Source: Plasmodium malariae
Lineage: Eukaryota > Apicomplexa > Aconoidasida > Haemosporida > Plasmodiidae
Assembly: GCF_900090045.1 (NCBI RefSeq)
Contig: NC_041786.1
Span: forward strand, 811,501-875,500
Direction: 5' to 3'
DNA length: 64,000 nucleotides
Part shown: piece by piece, positions 44,956-57,836 of the stretch
How positions within the stretch are numbered: the stretch's first letter is position 1
Layout of the letters: every line of letters starts with the position of its first letter
Made by a program: the position numbers and the translations under genes
Notes under the pieces: model-generated
Told to the model about the DNA's origin: nothing
Database searches by the model: none
Seen by the model: the letters and a program-made list of their open reading frames with translations, nothing else

Positions 44956-47900
44956 TTACAATATATTGCTTTTCAAGTAGTCCTTTATTCTAAGAGCGAG
45001 ATTCCTCCTGTCCATTCCGGCATCTATCTGCTGTTCTTTGTAAGTTGCATGTTCTATTGGAGTATTCGGTATATAAATATTATGAACTGCCATATTATAA
45101 GTAGAAATATAATTCTTTTGTATTATGTAATTATTAAAATGTGTTGAAAACCCACCTATGGTATTGTCTTCATATGTAATAAGACAATGGTGTTTATTAT
45201 GTTTTACTAGGTAATCTATAATATCTTTATCTAAAGGATTCAAAAAGATCATATCAATAATTGAAAAGGAAAAATTTTCAAAGAAATATTTATCTTGTTC
45301 TATCTCTTTAACTGCATTAACAACATTGAATAACATACTACCCATATTAAAAATACTAATTTTCTTTTTTTTCTTTTCCTCAGTTCTTCTTGTACTGCCA
45401 TTTTTATCATTATCCTCTGTGCTTAATTTAATAATTCTAGATTTTCCAAAAAAAGCACTCCTAACGTTGAGACTGTCAAGCGATGCTTCCTCTTTTTCAA
45501 CGTCTATGTGGAAATATTTCTTCATGTAATTGTTACTTAACGAATTTATTCTGGGTAAACGGATGTATAGAGAATCCTCTCTATTCAAGTAGCTAAGTTT
45601 TAAAGCCTTTTTTAAGTCTATACTATTACTAGGTGATATAATAATGGCATTACTTAATGATCCAAGGAAAGTTAAATCATAAATACCTTGGTGTGTTGCC
45701 CCATCTTCACCTATTAAACCACTTCTACCTATAATAACAGTTATAGGTATTTTTTGTAGATTCAAATCATGTATAATTTGATCATAAGCTCTTTGTAAAA
45801 ATGTTGAGTAAATGGATAAATGAACACTCAAGTTTCTATTCATTGCCATGGAAGCTGCAAATGTAACTGCATGTTGTTCAGCTATTCCTACATCATACAC
45901 ATTATTCGCATAATTCTTACTAATTTTAACTAATCCTGAGCCACCTAACATAGCAGGGGATATAAAGATTATCTTTTTTTCATTTTTTTTTAAATATTTT
46001 AACATTTCTTCTGTATATATATCCGTAAAAGTTTCTTTAGAAAACATTTCTTCATAATTTATTATGTCATTTGAAAATTCGTTTCTATTTTTATCTTTAC
46101 TTTCCCCCTTTTCCATTTGCATGCAGTTTTCGGCACTATATGTACATTTTTCTTCTTCCTTAGAGTTTTTATTTTTATCAATTTTTTTTCCTTCTAGCTT
46201 TGAGGGGACTGAAGTATACGAACTATGCATATTGTTAGAAGCTGGATCATTTAACAGATTCAAATCAAAAGGGAAAATTTCGTTAATCTTTATTGAATGC
46301 ATTATATTTATTGGACTCCTCGAATTAATGAACTCATTTGATTTGTTTGTACGGATATGTAATACCGTAGCTTTTTTAATTTTATTTTTTTTTATATCCA
46401 TCAAGACTTTGAGTAATTCTTCTGTATTATTTCCATCTATCACTCCAATATAATCATAGTTCAAATTTTCAAATATATTGTTTCCGCTTTCTAACCTAGC
46501 TATATTATCTTTATTTGAATATTTATTAGAAATAAAACTATGTAAATGATCAGACAAGGAACCTATCGGTCTGTTTCCTGATATACTTAATGCATTTGTA
46601 GGTAGAGAAACCTGACCATTGTCATTGTAAATTATTAAAACTTTCGAATTTAAAAATGAAATGTAATTTAAAGCTTCTAGTGCCATACCGCCTGTTAACC
46701 CTCCATCACCAATTATTGCAATGTGCATTCTGTTCATAAAATCCTCCGAATTGTTTCTCCCTGGGCTCAAGTTTTTTATTAAATTGTTCAGGTCATTCGC
46801 ATTTTCTGCCCCACAGGTTTTCATTTCTTCATCTGAAATGCTGCCTAGACTGCTACTTACACTGCTGCCCACATCCGCGCTTAACTTCTTTCCAACCTGT
46901 ACATCTCCCCTCTCTTCTTTACCATTTACTTGCCAGTCGGCCTCATACAAACCCTGAATTGCGCTTAACGAAGTGGAACTATGACCAGCACCAAACTTGT
47001 CATAAGTGCTTTCAAAAATGCTTAGAAAACCACAAATACCTTTTTTCTTTCTTAATGAAAAAAATAATAGTTTTCTCCCTGTTAAAATTTTATGTACATA
47101 GGCCTGATGGCCTATATCATATATTACATGATCATACGGTTGATCAAATAGGTATAACAACAACAACTGCATTTCTAGTAAACTTAAGCCTGCCGAGAAA
47201 TGTCCTCCTGTTATATTTACTATGAAATAAAGAAAGATTTTTAGTTCATGTGCTAGCAAAGGTAAATATTTACTTTTTAACTTTTTCAAATCAGAAGGAT
47301 TATTAATTAATTTTAGTAAAGGTAAATAATTTAATACTTTTTTCATTCTTAATATATTTTCTTTGTTATAATATTTTTTATCTATATTATTTATGAACAC
47401 TCCATTATTCCTAAATTCTTCCTGAAGCAATTTTTCGAATTGTGGTTCATCATATTTGTCTATATCAAATATAACACTCTTTTTAATAATATCTTGAGAA
47501 AAAAATAGCTTTTCATAATCTTCAGGTATATCCCTCTCTACATACAGTTTTATTATTTCACTGTATATTTCTTTACTATACTTATTTTTGTACTCCTCAA
47601 TTTTTATATAACTGTTGATCATATCGAAATATACATCCAAATTTATTTTCTTATTATTTGAGTTTGTTTCATGTTCTAACACAGAGCTCACAGAGCTACC
47701 ATCTATGTTCTTCTTGCTACTATAAGTTGTAATTAATCTGTCCTTCTGATTATCTATGAATAAGTTGTTCCCTACATTAGTACTATTCGAGTAACTACTA
47801 TTACTTCTATGCTTCTTATGGATGTAATACTTTTCATTCTTACTGAATATGAAGTCTTTTTTTTTAAAAAAGCATTTCCTCAAATATTTTAAATTAAAAT

Positions 47901-48561
47901 AATTTATAAATAATAGATTCGAGTTACTTGTACGTTTTATATTAACTTCCTTAGGGATGAAGTTACGTTCGCAATAATGCGTGTCCACCGTATCACAGTC
48001 GTAAGTGGATTCATTTAAATTTTTTGTAATTTCCTTTTTATTAAATGTTTCCTCTGCACGTACAGAGCTTCCTCTTTCTCCCTTTCTATTGAGGGAATCA
48101 CTACTATTATTGTTTCTGTTGTTACTGTTTCTGTTGTTACTGTTTCTGTCGTTAGTGTTTCTGTCGTTAGTGTTTCTGTCGTTAGTGTTTCTGTCGTTAG
48201 TGTTTCTGTCGTTACTGTTTCTGTTGTTACTGTTTCTGTTGTTACTGTTATTGTTATTGCTGTTGCTATTGTTATTGCTGCTGCTACTACTACTGCATGC
48301 CCTTTTGTGAGCCCTATTCACATTGTTCACCTCAACCGGCTGCTGCCTACTGTGAATATCATAACTCGCAATACTAAAAATGGAAGGAAACGAATTCTGA
48401 CAAGTACTACATAAACTGCTCTTCTTTCTTGTTATCTTACTTAATTTTTTTAAGTAAATTATATTTTTATTTGCCTCATTTTTACTACTTGCACCATTCA
48501 AATTAATGCATGTTAAAACTAGTAAGATGTGGGACAGGTAAAGAGTTACTGATATGAACAT
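44956..48561 (-). CDS. DXS: 1-deoxy-D-xylulose-5-phosphate synthase, apicoplast
   Basis: A single exon of 1201 residues, close to the P. falciparum enzyme. DXS condenses pyruvate and glyceraldehyde 3-phosphate to DXP, the first step of the apicoplast MEP isoprenoid pathway. The N-terminus is a signal peptide (LYLSHILLVLTCINLNG) followed by a basic, asparagine-rich transit region with a 15-bp coding repeat (NDRNT/NNRNS, 48110-48245). The catalytic part has YDIGHQAYVHKILTGR, GAGHSSTSLSAI (about 525), the thiamine diphosphate motif GDGGLTGGM to NDNGQVS (about 610-650), GIAEQHAVTFAASMA (about 897), IGRSGLIGEDGATHQG (about 950) and a C-terminal GGFSTHFNNY. Two parasite-specific acidic inserts interrupt the core (about 545-605 and 760-840). 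All key residues appear intact. Confidence 0.96.
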   Translation of the reverse strand: MFISVTLYLSHILLVLTCINLNGASSKNEANKNIIYLKKLSKITRKKSSLCSTCQNSFPSIFSIASYDIHSRQQPVEVNNVNRAHKRACSSSSSSNNNSNSNNNNSNNRNSNNRNSNDRNTNDRNTNDRNTNDRNTNDRNSNNRNSNNRNNNSSDSLNRKGERGSSVRAEETFNKKEITKNLNESTYDCDTVDTHYCERNFIPKEVNIKRTSNSNLLFINYFNLKYLRKCFFKKKDFIFSKNEKYYIHKKHRSNSSYSNSTNVGNNLFIDNQKDRLITTYSSKKNIDGSSVSSVLEHETNSNNKKINLDVYFDMINSYIKIEEYKNKYSKEIYSEIIKLYVERDIPEDYEKLFFSQDIIKKSVIFDIDKYDEPQFEKLLQEEFRNNGVFINNIDKKYYNKENILRMKKVLNYLPLLKLINNPSDLKKLKSKYLPLLAHELKIFLYFIVNITGGHFSAGLSLLEMQLLLLYLFDQPYDHVIYDIGHQAYVHKILTGRKLLFFSLRKKKGICGFLSIFESTYDKFGAGHSSTSLSAIQGLYEADWQVNGKEERGDVQVGKKLSADVGSSVSSSLGSISDEEMKTCGAENANDLNNLIKNLSPGRNNSEDFMNRMHIAIIGDGGLTGGMALEALNYISFLNSKVLIIYNDNGQVSLPTNALSISGNRPIGSLSDHLHSFISNKYSNKDNIARLESGNNIFENLNYDYIGVIDGNNTEELLKVLMDIKKNKIKKATVLHIRTNKSNEFINSRSPINIMHSIKINEIFPFDLNLLNDPASNNMHSSYTSVPSKLEGKKIDKNKNSKEEEKCTYSAENCMQMEKGESKDKNRNEFSNDIINYEEMFSKETFTDIYTEEMLKYLKKNEKKIIFISPAMLGGSGLVKISKNYANNVYDVGIAEQHAVTFAASMAMNRNLSVHLSIYSTFLQRAYDQIIHDLNLQKIPITVIIGRSGLIGEDGATHQGIYDLTFLGSLSNAIIISPSNSIDLKKALKLSYLNREDSLYIRLPRINSLSNNYMKKYFHIDVEKEEASLDSLNVRSAFFGKSRIIKLSTEDNDKNGSTRRTEEKKKKKISIFNMGSMLFNVVNAVKEIEQDKYFFENFSFSIIDMIFLNPLDKDIIDYLVKHNKHHCLITYEDNTIGGFSTHFNNYIIQKNYISTYNMAVHNIYIPNTPIEHATYKEQQIDAGMDRRNLALRIKDYLKSNIL

Positions 48562-49145
48562 GATGGCATGTCATGATAAGGAAAATAAAAAAGAAAAAGA
48601 AAATTAATATAATTAAATGAAAAAAAAAAAAAAAAAAAAAAATCAACTCACATTTCTATTTAAAAAGTGTTTGTAATCGTGATCGCCTTTATAATAAGAT
48701 TTTTCTTCAAGCTTTCCGACTGCGCTGTATGTAAACTTAAATATGTATGACGCGTATATGCATACATGTACTTAATTATTCTGATATATACAACATTAAC
48801 AAATTTACGAGGTTCTCATAAAAGGAGCATAATTGCTGAAGATACGAATTTTAAAAAACAGTAAAAAGTATATATATGTATGTGTATATATGTAAATATT
48901 TACCTATGTATAATTTGTTTAACCGTTCAACACGTAAAAGTAATATATTCTAATACACAGTTCTATACGCGACGAATACTTGAAAAAAAAAAAAAAATAA
49001 TATTACCTCCTATATTTTTGCTTTATTTATTTTATACCATTTATTTTAATTTATTCTTCTTATTTTCTTTTTTTCGAACGAGCGTACAAATATGTGTACT
49101 TGTTGACCCCTAAATTTCGCCTTCATTATCTTTGTAAAATTTTCT
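48562..49145. other. Intergenic region between DXS start and PK6 stop
   Basis: The 5' flank of DXS and 3' flank of PK6, both on the minus strand, with poly-A/T tracts. No gene is supported. Confidence 0.6.
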
Positions 49146-50011
49146 TTAAAGAACATGAGATAGATTTGTTTCTTCAATGTCATTGAAGCAGTTGTGCTTT
49201 AGGGCTACACATTTAATAAGGAAGGAAAATAAAAAACATGAGATTAGGATGTACATATAATTTATTAGCAGAAGAGTAATATTAAAGCAAAATATGCAAA
49301 TAGCTCAACGAAATTAAAAAAAATAAAAATATATTAACACATGGGCATGAATAAGAAAATAAAGCAAATTAGTCGAATAATGAAAAATTGTAAAAAATAA
49401 AAATAAAAATAAATAAATAAATGTATAAATAACTAAAATAAGAAGCATAAAAAGGTACATAAAATGATACATAAAATGGTACATAAAATGATACATAAAA
49501 TGGTACATAAAATGATACATAAAATGGTACATAAAATGATACATAAAATGGTACATAAAATGATACATAAAATGGTACATAAAATGATGCATAAAATGGT
49601 ACATAAAATGCGTTAACATGCTTACATAAATTTGTGAATATATTCATATATACGTATGTGTGAATATATAATATACATACACATACTTCTATGCATGTTT
49701 TTACGCGACATGTACAGTTTTACTTATGTATTTTTTAAAACTCTAAAATACAAACCTTCTTTTGATGATATTCGGTAGCGGGGGTCATATATAAGCATTT
49801 TTGAAATTAAATCAGCAGTTGCTTGTTCAGGTATTGCGCTTTTTAATATATTCGTCTGGGTGAGAGAAGAACGGAAAAGTTTTTGATGAAAGTGAGAATA
49901 GTAGGTAGTATATAACACAGTAAATGCACAGTGCACTTGTCCTTCATTCCTTCCTCAAACGTGGATACGTATGTACGTACGCATGTGTGTATATTTGTGT
50001 ACACACGTGTG

Positions 50012-50051
<40 letters not shown>

Positions 50052-51774
50052 TATTTTTGCTTATCTTTTAAGTGCACCTCAAAATAAGGAAACATATTGT
50101 GTCTCTCCGCATCCTCAGTTGTTAACTTATTTTTATCTCCAAGAGTTAAATAAATTAATTCAAGCTAAAAATTTTTGCATGAACACACATTATTATTTGA
50201 AAAATGAACAAGCCTGTTAAAATATTATGCAAATATGTATATGCTCTTCGAATTTACTTGAGATTGGTCGTTCTTCCCAGGAAATAGCGGCCTTTATAGG
50301 AAATAAAAGCGTTAAATTTGTTTGTTTGTTTTACTTATTTATTTTTTGTATTTGTTAATTTATTTATTTGTTTATTTATATATTTACGCATTAATTCATT
50401 TATTTATTTTTATTTTTTTGTTTGCGCAAATGTTCCAAGAACCTGCATATACATATGTTTAACGAAATGAACATGAACGGACACCACGCTGTACCTATGT
50501 AAATGTCTCTCATACATAAGCAAATACACGTACGTATGCACATACATACACACATACATGTACATATACATACATATACATGTATATGCATCATGTATGT
50601 ATATATTAGCCTATGCTCGCGCGCGTAATGTAAGTTACCTGCCTAATATCAATTCCACAAACAGACAACCTATACTCCATACATCAACTTTCTGGTCATA
50701 ATTTTTTGACTGTAATAAAATTTCTGGGGATCTATACCAAAGGGTTACAACAGTAGGGGTCATGTTGTCACTTTTCTCAACTGACAAACCTAAGTCCCCT
50801 AATTTTATTTCCCCATTGGAATTGATAAAAATGTTCTCAGGTTTTATATCCCTATGCAAATAGTTGTTTGAGTGCAAATAACATATAGCCAATAATAATT
50901 CAAATATTATATACTTAATTTCCTTAAAATTCAAATTGTATTTTTTTGTAAAATTAAGTAAGTCAATATTACAGTATTCAAAAACCTTTATGCAAAAGAG
51001 GGAAAAAAAAGAGGAGGACGTTAAGAAGAACTGGCACATGTGCGTCGGTGGGTGAACATACATACATACATACTCATGACCAATCTAACGCACATACACA
51101 CGCACATACGCACACATATGCATAAATTGGTGGGCGTGGGGGACGTCAACCTTTGCATATTTGTTTTTAACCAGATATAGGCAGGAATTCTCTAAGTTTT
51201 CGCCCTTCAGTTTTTCTTCGATATCTTTCCCGTAAAAAATACTTTTTAAGCCTTTAAAAAAAGAATAAAAAGTAGTAAGAAAAAAAAAAAAAAAATCATT
51301 TGGCAAATATAAATAATATACATCACGATTACATAAATTTCACTCTTGACTTTTTTTTTTTTTTATTTTTTTTTTCTCTACAATATGTCATACCAATTAT
51401 ATTTTTGTGTTTTATTTTTTGAAGTATGGTTAGTTCCCGTAAGATGCTTTTACTTATGCCATAATTATCATCACACAGATTTATTATTTTTTTGATTGCT
51501 ACAAAGTTGTTATCCTTTTTGTCCAGCGCCTTATATACAATTCCTAAAATTTTGCATGTACATGTTAATATGCGTAATGAGTATGTAGTTACAACGGTAT
51601 GTTTGTATTCATTGTATATTTGTTCTTGCAGTACATAAGCATGAACAAAACATACGTTAGCACTGTCAGAAAAGATGTTCTAGTGCATAAATCAGCATCT
51701 GAAAAAATCTAACCATACGTTCCTTTTCCTATTACACACAAGAAATTAAAACTTGAAATGTCCCTTGTGTTCAT
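49146..51774 (-). CDS. PK6: Protein kinase 6, CDK/MAPK-like
   Basis: Eight exons join in phase: 51774-51714, 51543-51394, 51251-51151, 50985-50639, 50291-50258 (34 nt), 50164-50078, 49855-49756 and 49204-49146, giving 312 residues, essentially the length of P. falciparum PK6. Motifs in order are the glycine loop GKGTYG (16-21), VAIKK with lysine 38, SKSILRE in the place of PSTAIRE (51-57), HRDIKPEN (148-155), DLG for DFG (168-170), VVTLWYRSPEILL (activation loop with SPE for APE), DVWSIGCLFVE, GRPLFPG and a final RISSKEALKH. PK6 is a cyclin-independent CMGC kinase needed around DNA replication in asexual parasites. All eight introns and exons were set by hand; the GTGCAC donor of exon 6 is the only atypical one. 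Confidence 0.92.
49445..49612. repeat. 12/24-bp tandem repeat in last PK6 intron
   Basis: Alternating TACATAAAATGG and TACATAAAATGA units, about fourteen 12-mers, inside the intron between exons 7 and 8 of PK6. Both strands show long open frames that are not real genes. Confidence 0.95.
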
Positions 51775-53033
51775 TGCCAAAAATTGCAGTTTTACTTCTT
51801 ATAATTGTTCCTGAACAGTCGTCACATTTTCTACTTTATATTTACGTACACACACTTACACATACACACACATACGTATATATATACATATGTATTCATA
51901 TACATACGTATTCATATACATACGTATTCATATACATATATATTCATATACATACGTATTCATATGCATACGTATTCATATACATACGTATACATATATG
52001 CATATTGTATTTTGGATATCCCCTAAAATATCAGAAAAAAAAAAAAAAAAAAGAGAATAATCACTCTTTACTTATCTTACCAGAACTCTTTAAATGAATA
52101 TGTAGCAAGCTATAAAGTTCTTATCATTAAAAACTCTTAATGAAGAACTATCAATTTGTGTATTTTTTTTCATTTATAAAAAATGAAATTAACTTATATT
52201 TTAATTATACCATTTACTGTAACATAACTCAATTTTTAATTATTAAAAAAGAACCTGAATTTTCGACTTAATACAAAAAAATAAAAAATAAAAATACAGT
52301 AGCAATCTATTTATTTTTATCCCTCACTAATTATTGGCCCTACATTCTAACCCAGAAAGATTGTATTCAAATCAGTGGGTTCTCATTAAAAAAAAAATAA
52401 AAAAAAGAAGCAAAAATAAAGCAGTACTTAAAAATTATTACTGTAAAATTTATGCTAAAATAGCAGCGCTAAAAAATTAGTGCTAAAGAATTAGGGCCCA
52501 AAAGTCAAATATGAAATTGCCTGAACAGCTGTTTATAACCTGCTGACTATGTCAGGCAAAAAAATAAAAAAAATATATATACACCCGTACACAATATTTC
52601 ACAGTATAGTACTTGATCCTGATTTAAATTAGTTAGATCTTTATTTCTACAAGAGAAAAAAAAAAAAGAAAAGTTAAGAACATTTTCTACACAATTGGAA
52701 GAGTAACATTAATTTCAAAATATATAGTTGTTTTCGACGGAAAAAAGCACACAAAATAGAGAATCATGAAAAGTTAAAATTTAAAGAAATATAAACTAAG
52801 CGATGATCTAATACACTCCTCAACTTAAACGCGAATAGATATAAACATCAGCTTGTCATATTTTAACCTACGAGTAGAATCAATATGCAAATCACGTTCG
52901 AAATGGCTATTAAATGTGCCCATATATTCATGATGTGAGTCCATCTACCCATATCTGTATATGCAAAATATATTTTACAACCTGAGTCCATATTTAAGCG
53001 CGTAGAAGATTACAGGAGGGTCTTCCTAAAAGA
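51775..53033. promoter_or_regulatory. Divergent 5' region of PK6 and the M3 peptidase
   Basis: The 1.26 kb between two divergent start codons must hold both promoters. It contains a 16-bp array (about 51885-52000, CGTATTCATATACATA units), poly-A tracts and a GC-richer stretch near 52500-52560. No Plasmodium-specific motif could be assigned with confidence. Confidence 0.45.
51885..52005. repeat. 16-bp tandem repeat
   Basis: About seven copies of CGTATTCATATACATA in the PK6 upstream region. Confidence 0.9.
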
Positions 53034-56000
53034 TTGTTAAGAAGATTTCCGAACAGTTTGCCTAAAAGTTTGCTTAAAATAATGCATTCCATGTTGTGCT
53101 CTTTGGTCGTCTTAAAATGTAGAAGGAGCAAAAGCAAAAAAATATTTTCTAGGCGATATTTTCTCTTCGATATAATTAGCAGTAAAAAAAGAGGAATTTC
53201 CAAAATATTCGATAAAATTAATCTAAAATATTTTGTAAATAATGAGGGTAAGCACATAACACAAGAAAATGGTGATAGATTGCAAAACATCGGGGCATAT
53301 AACACTACACATATTGCACTACATAACGCACAGAATAAAGACATCTCTTATGGAACACCCGCTCACCTTGGCAAGTGCTCCCCAAACATAGACTTATTAA
53401 AAGACGATGATGTTTACGAAATTGATAAAATTTTACGGCATGTTAAGGAGAAAAAAGAAAAATGCGGAAATATAAAAGAAAAGGGTGAGGAGGGATATCT
53501 CCTAGAATTAATTGGAATAACAGGCAATGGAAATGACATCGTCGAATCTAGTACCGTATGTATACGTTCATGTGAAGATATATTAAATAAAATGTGCAAA
53601 GAAAAAGATATTTTTAAAATTATAAATATGGTAGATACGGTTTCAAATAATTTATGCAAACTGGGTGATGCATTAGAATTGTTGAGAAATTTGCATAATA
53701 ATAAGAGTGTTATTTCAAGAGCACATGAGGCATTAGAAAAATTAACTAGCTATATTGACAAAATAAATATTGATCAAAGTGTTTATAAATTTTTAAAAAA
53801 GAAATATAATGAAAATGCAAATATATTAGATCATGAGCATAGAGAAGTGCTACGCAATATGATTCTTTCTATGGAGAATCAAGGTGTTCATATAAAAGAT
53901 AAAAAAAAAAAAAAAGAATATTTAGAATTACAATATCAGGAAAAGAATCTTTCTTTTCAGGCCTCCTCAAATTTTAATTCTGAATACGATGGATGTTATA
54001 TTGAGAAAAATAAAATTTCACCATATATTAGTGAACACATCATTAAACAGTATGAACAAACAGTTATGCATTTTGTTAAAAATAATAAAATAAAAATGAA
54101 TAAACAATACTCTATGGACAAATATATATATTTATTACAAGACAGTTCCTTCGTTATGACAATATTAGAAAAAGTCAATGATGAGCAAGTAACAAATCAG
54201 GTATATGCCCTACTCAAAAAACCCAATAAATTATTTCTAAACAATATATTAGTTCTTCAGTATTATCGAAATATGTTAATACGTTTTAGAAATTTTAAGA
54301 CTTATAATGAATATTCCTTAATACACTGTATATTGAATACACCAGCAAAGGTAAGTTTCTTTTTATCTAATTTTTTAGATAAAATTATTCCATGCTTTTT
54401 TAAAGAATTGCAGTTTATAGAGAGATACATAAATACAGTAGCTTGTAAAGCGGATAACAAAGGTGGGAATATATCGAAGGAGGAGATCGACTACAGCAAC
54501 GTCGTCTTTCCCACTAGTAGAAATAATAGTAGTAATGATAAAATTGGCTACAATTATTCGGACCGGATGATAGCCAAATTAACCCCAGCAAATATATTTT
54601 ACTACATGAACGAAATCAAAAAGGTAAAACTAAAAAAAATAGAAGAACAGATGAACAAACATTTGAGCTTATATGATGTTATAAAGTTCGTCATTACTCT
54701 TTTGAGAGACACTTATTCATTAGAAATGGTTAATATTATGCCCCTATATAATGAACTGTGGGATGATAGCATTATAAAATTTGAAATAAAAAAAGGAAAC
54801 TATATATATGGACATATATATATGGACTTGTTTGAGAGAGAAAATAAGAGCCATTCGATTGCTCAGTACACTGTACGGTGTTCAAAGAATATGAACGCTT
54901 GCTTGAAATATAAATGGTTTGCACGAAATGCTGAGCAGTGTCCGTACTTTTACTCGGGAATTGTTAGAGATCATGTTAGTCGTAGTGTTACTCAAAATGT
55001 TGGCAGTAATGTTGACTCTAAAGCTGGAAATAGTACTGAAAATGATGCTGACTATAATGCGCACCGTAATGCTGATAATGTGAGCGAGGAGGATATACAT
55101 GCTCCTAATAATACCCTGGAAGAGGAGCAAAAAGACGAATCAAGGAATGAGACAAAGAGAAGGGTAGTGGAATTATGTGATAGCAGCACAGAGGACGGTC
55201 GCACCATCAACCCAAGTGCTACTAATAACGGCAACTCGAGGAATAGTGGGAAATGCCCTATCCACAGCACGTCGAATTATAGGCAAACAACTTCAACTTT
55301 TTTGGTTTGCAATTTTAACGTAAATTTGAACGACACTGAGTATGGATATGCCGATATGAACAGCCCCCAAGATACCATTTTTGTAAATTCAAAAATAGCA
55401 TATTTTTTAGAAAAAATAAAAATGTCTATAGATAAAGTTAGTATGTTTCTGCATGAATTCGGTCATACGTTACACTGCATATTGAGCTCCACTTATTTAC
55501 AGCATTTATCAGGAAATAGAAGTGGTGTAGATTTTTCCGAATTTTCGTCTCATTTTTTTGAAGAATATTTAAATAGTTATGATGCGTTGTTACTATTATA
55601 TAGTAAAAATAAAGAAGAAAAGGATAATATGAAAATTTTGATACATGATTACATAAAAAATAAAAATATTATCTGTTATTATTCACTTGTTCAAGTTACA
55701 ATTCAGTCTATAATTGATCAAATATTTTATTCCATATCTCATAATTCAAATTCTATTACTGAACGGAAACAATTGATAGAAAATGAAATAAATGCTTATT
55801 TTTTAGGAATGAATTACAAAGGCATTTTTATTTTAGATTTATTCCCACAAATACATTTTTCAAAAACAACGCACTTAATTCATTATCCTTCAAATTATTA
55901 CTCATACTTATATTGCTCTGTATTAGCTAAATATGTATGGAATAGAACATTCAAAAATAATATATACAATAAGGATAAAGCTAAAAAAATTGTGCAATTC

Positions 56001-56489
56001 TTACAAGGGGTAAAATGAAAATGCATGCTACGCTGTTCGTTGGACGACTCCATGTTTCTAAATTTTGTCGTATATCTGTCCTTCGTGTATATGAGCCTGT
56101 GCATGCACACATATATATACAAACGTATATATATGTGTGTGTACATAAGTGTGTATATGTATACCTATACAATTACCCATACATATATACATGTATATGC
56201 ATATGTGCACACACGTGTATATATGTATACCTATACAGTTGCATTTACATATACATACACCCTGTATAAACATATGTGCATATTTTTACTTTCCCTTACC
56301 CTACCCTTATCTCTTCAGGGTTCAGTTGATTCGAGCTTAAAAAATATCATATCTTTAGTGGAAAATGACAAGGCTAAAATTGAACACTATACACAAAATC
56401 CTCACCAAATCCCATTGGACGATTTTTTCCAATATTACGAAGGTGATAATAAAGAGAGCAAATACTACACATTTTTGCAGTCCCTATAA
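53034..56489 (+). CDS. M3-family metallopeptidase, mitochondrial intermediate peptidase-like
   Basis: Two exons, 53034-56009 and 56319-56489, join in phase 0 and encode 1048 residues. The zinc site is HEFGHTLHCIL at residue 807; the downstream helix with FSEFSSHFFEEY supplies the third ligand glutamate, as in the M3 (thimet oligopeptidase/MIP) family. The N-terminus is basic and free of acidic residues for about 60 residues (LRRFPNSLPKSLLK), typical of a mitochondrial presequence. MIP removes an octapeptide from imported mitochondrial precursors after the main processing peptidase. A low-complexity, repeat-like insert (about 645-760, with VSRSVTQNVGSNVDSK) separates the N-terminal helical domain from the catalytic part. 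The second exon supplies the conserved C-terminal helices. The family is usually 650-800 residues, so this copy is expanded by inserts. Confidence 0.85.
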
Positions 56490-56614
56490 TGAAATTTTTT
56501 AGTTTTTTTTAACTTTTTCCGCCATTGGGTGTACCCTCATTAAGGAATTAATTGATATAATGCTTTTAAAAAAAAAAATTTTTCCTTTTAATTTTTTATT
56601 TTTATTATTCTATA

Positions 56615-56645
<31 letters not shown>

Positions 56646-56849
56646 ATTATTCTATATATTTATTTATTTATTTATTTTATTTTATTTTTTTTTATTTATT
56701 TTTGTTTTATTTATTTATTTTTATTATTTTTTTTATTTTTTTTTTTTTTGCCCTGTTGAAAAATGCTTATACATTCTTCCAATAGTGCTTTATATTCGTA
56801 TTTATACATACAAAATTTGAACTGTGCGTATATTGTATCCCATTAAAAA
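56490..56849. other. Short intergenic T-rich stretch
   Basis: The 3' flank of the M3 peptidase, dominated by (TTTA)n and poly-T. Nothing else is seen. Confidence 0.6.
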
Positions 56850-57738
56850 ATGATCATTTCCAGTGATCTCCAACGGAAGACTTTTCTGAGTTTAAATGGA
56901 AAGTTGTTTTCTCAATTTGTATTTATAAAGGATTGTACATGAATTTTGTGCTGCTTAAAAATGTGTACACATATTTTATTATATAAAGTTAAGGTTATTG
57001 GGGGTATACAGAATTTCATTATCCTCTTTGTTAAAGCAGCCACAGCAAGAAAAGTCATTAAAGGTATAAGGTATTTTTCCGCATTTTAAAATAAATTTAA
57101 TTTTGCCAAAAAAAAAGAAAAAGAAACAGACAGTATTAGTGCTGCGAAAATACCAACATTGACATTATTGTTAATATAAATATTGATGTTAATATTAACT
57201 CTAATTTAATGTTAACCCGTTGGTGAAAAAAAAAAAAAAAAAAAAAGATTTCCATATTGAGGCAGATTTGTACTTGTATTTATGTGTCGTGCCACGAACT
57301 ATGTTACAATCCATTACATGCGCAGTATTTCTATTCCTCAAATGCATTTTTCAAGAAAATTAAAAAAAGAAAAGAAAAGAAAAGAAAAACAAAAAAAAAA
57401 AAAAAAAGGCTTTAAAATGTGTAAGCGTATAAAATTATTTTCTTTAAATAATATTTGACCAACATAAAAAAAAAAAAAATCATTTTTAATGAAAAAGATT
57501 TTTTTTCGTGAAAAATGGGAAGAGAAAAAAAATTTTTTTTTTAGTAAATTCAAGGTTTGCCGCAATAACATTAACGTGTGTTATTACGAGAAAAACAGTT
57601 ATAAAACGCACACAGAAAATAATAGCTGTAATTAAAAAACAAATACATGTAAACATAATTCATACGAAAGGTAAAAAAAATAAAGGTTGTTCCTGTGAGT
57701 ACATACATATGTGCGTGGGCACGTATGTTACTATTTAA
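56850..57738 (+). CDS. Candidate small three-exon gene, unknown function
   Basis: Three plus-strand segments join in phase: 56850-56918 (MIISSDLQRKTFLSLNGKLF, donor GTATTT), 56994-57063 (VIGGIQNFIILFVKAATARK, donor GTATAA) and 57545-57738 (after a poly-T TTTAG acceptor; NSRFAAITLTCVITRKTV, then a basic stretch), about 110 residues. The composition is far less AT-biased than the flanks, and the second exon looks like a membrane or amphipathic helix. The last 20 or so codons (CSCEYIHMCVGTYV) look like simple sequence, so the true end may be at another exon. No family is recognised. A small mitochondrial or ribosomal protein would fit, but that is speculation. Confidence 0.38.
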
Positions 57739-57836
57739 ATATTATTCTAGCCGTATATTTTGCGTTGGAATAAAAAAAAAAATAAAGTAAAAAAAAAAAA
57801 AAAAAAAAAAAAGGAACTTCAAGAGCACAGGGTGTA

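Noticed and set aside
49314..49647. HFMYHFMY and FYVPFYVS repeat ORFs on the minus strand
   Set aside because: They are frames of the 12/24-bp array inside the last PK6 intron.
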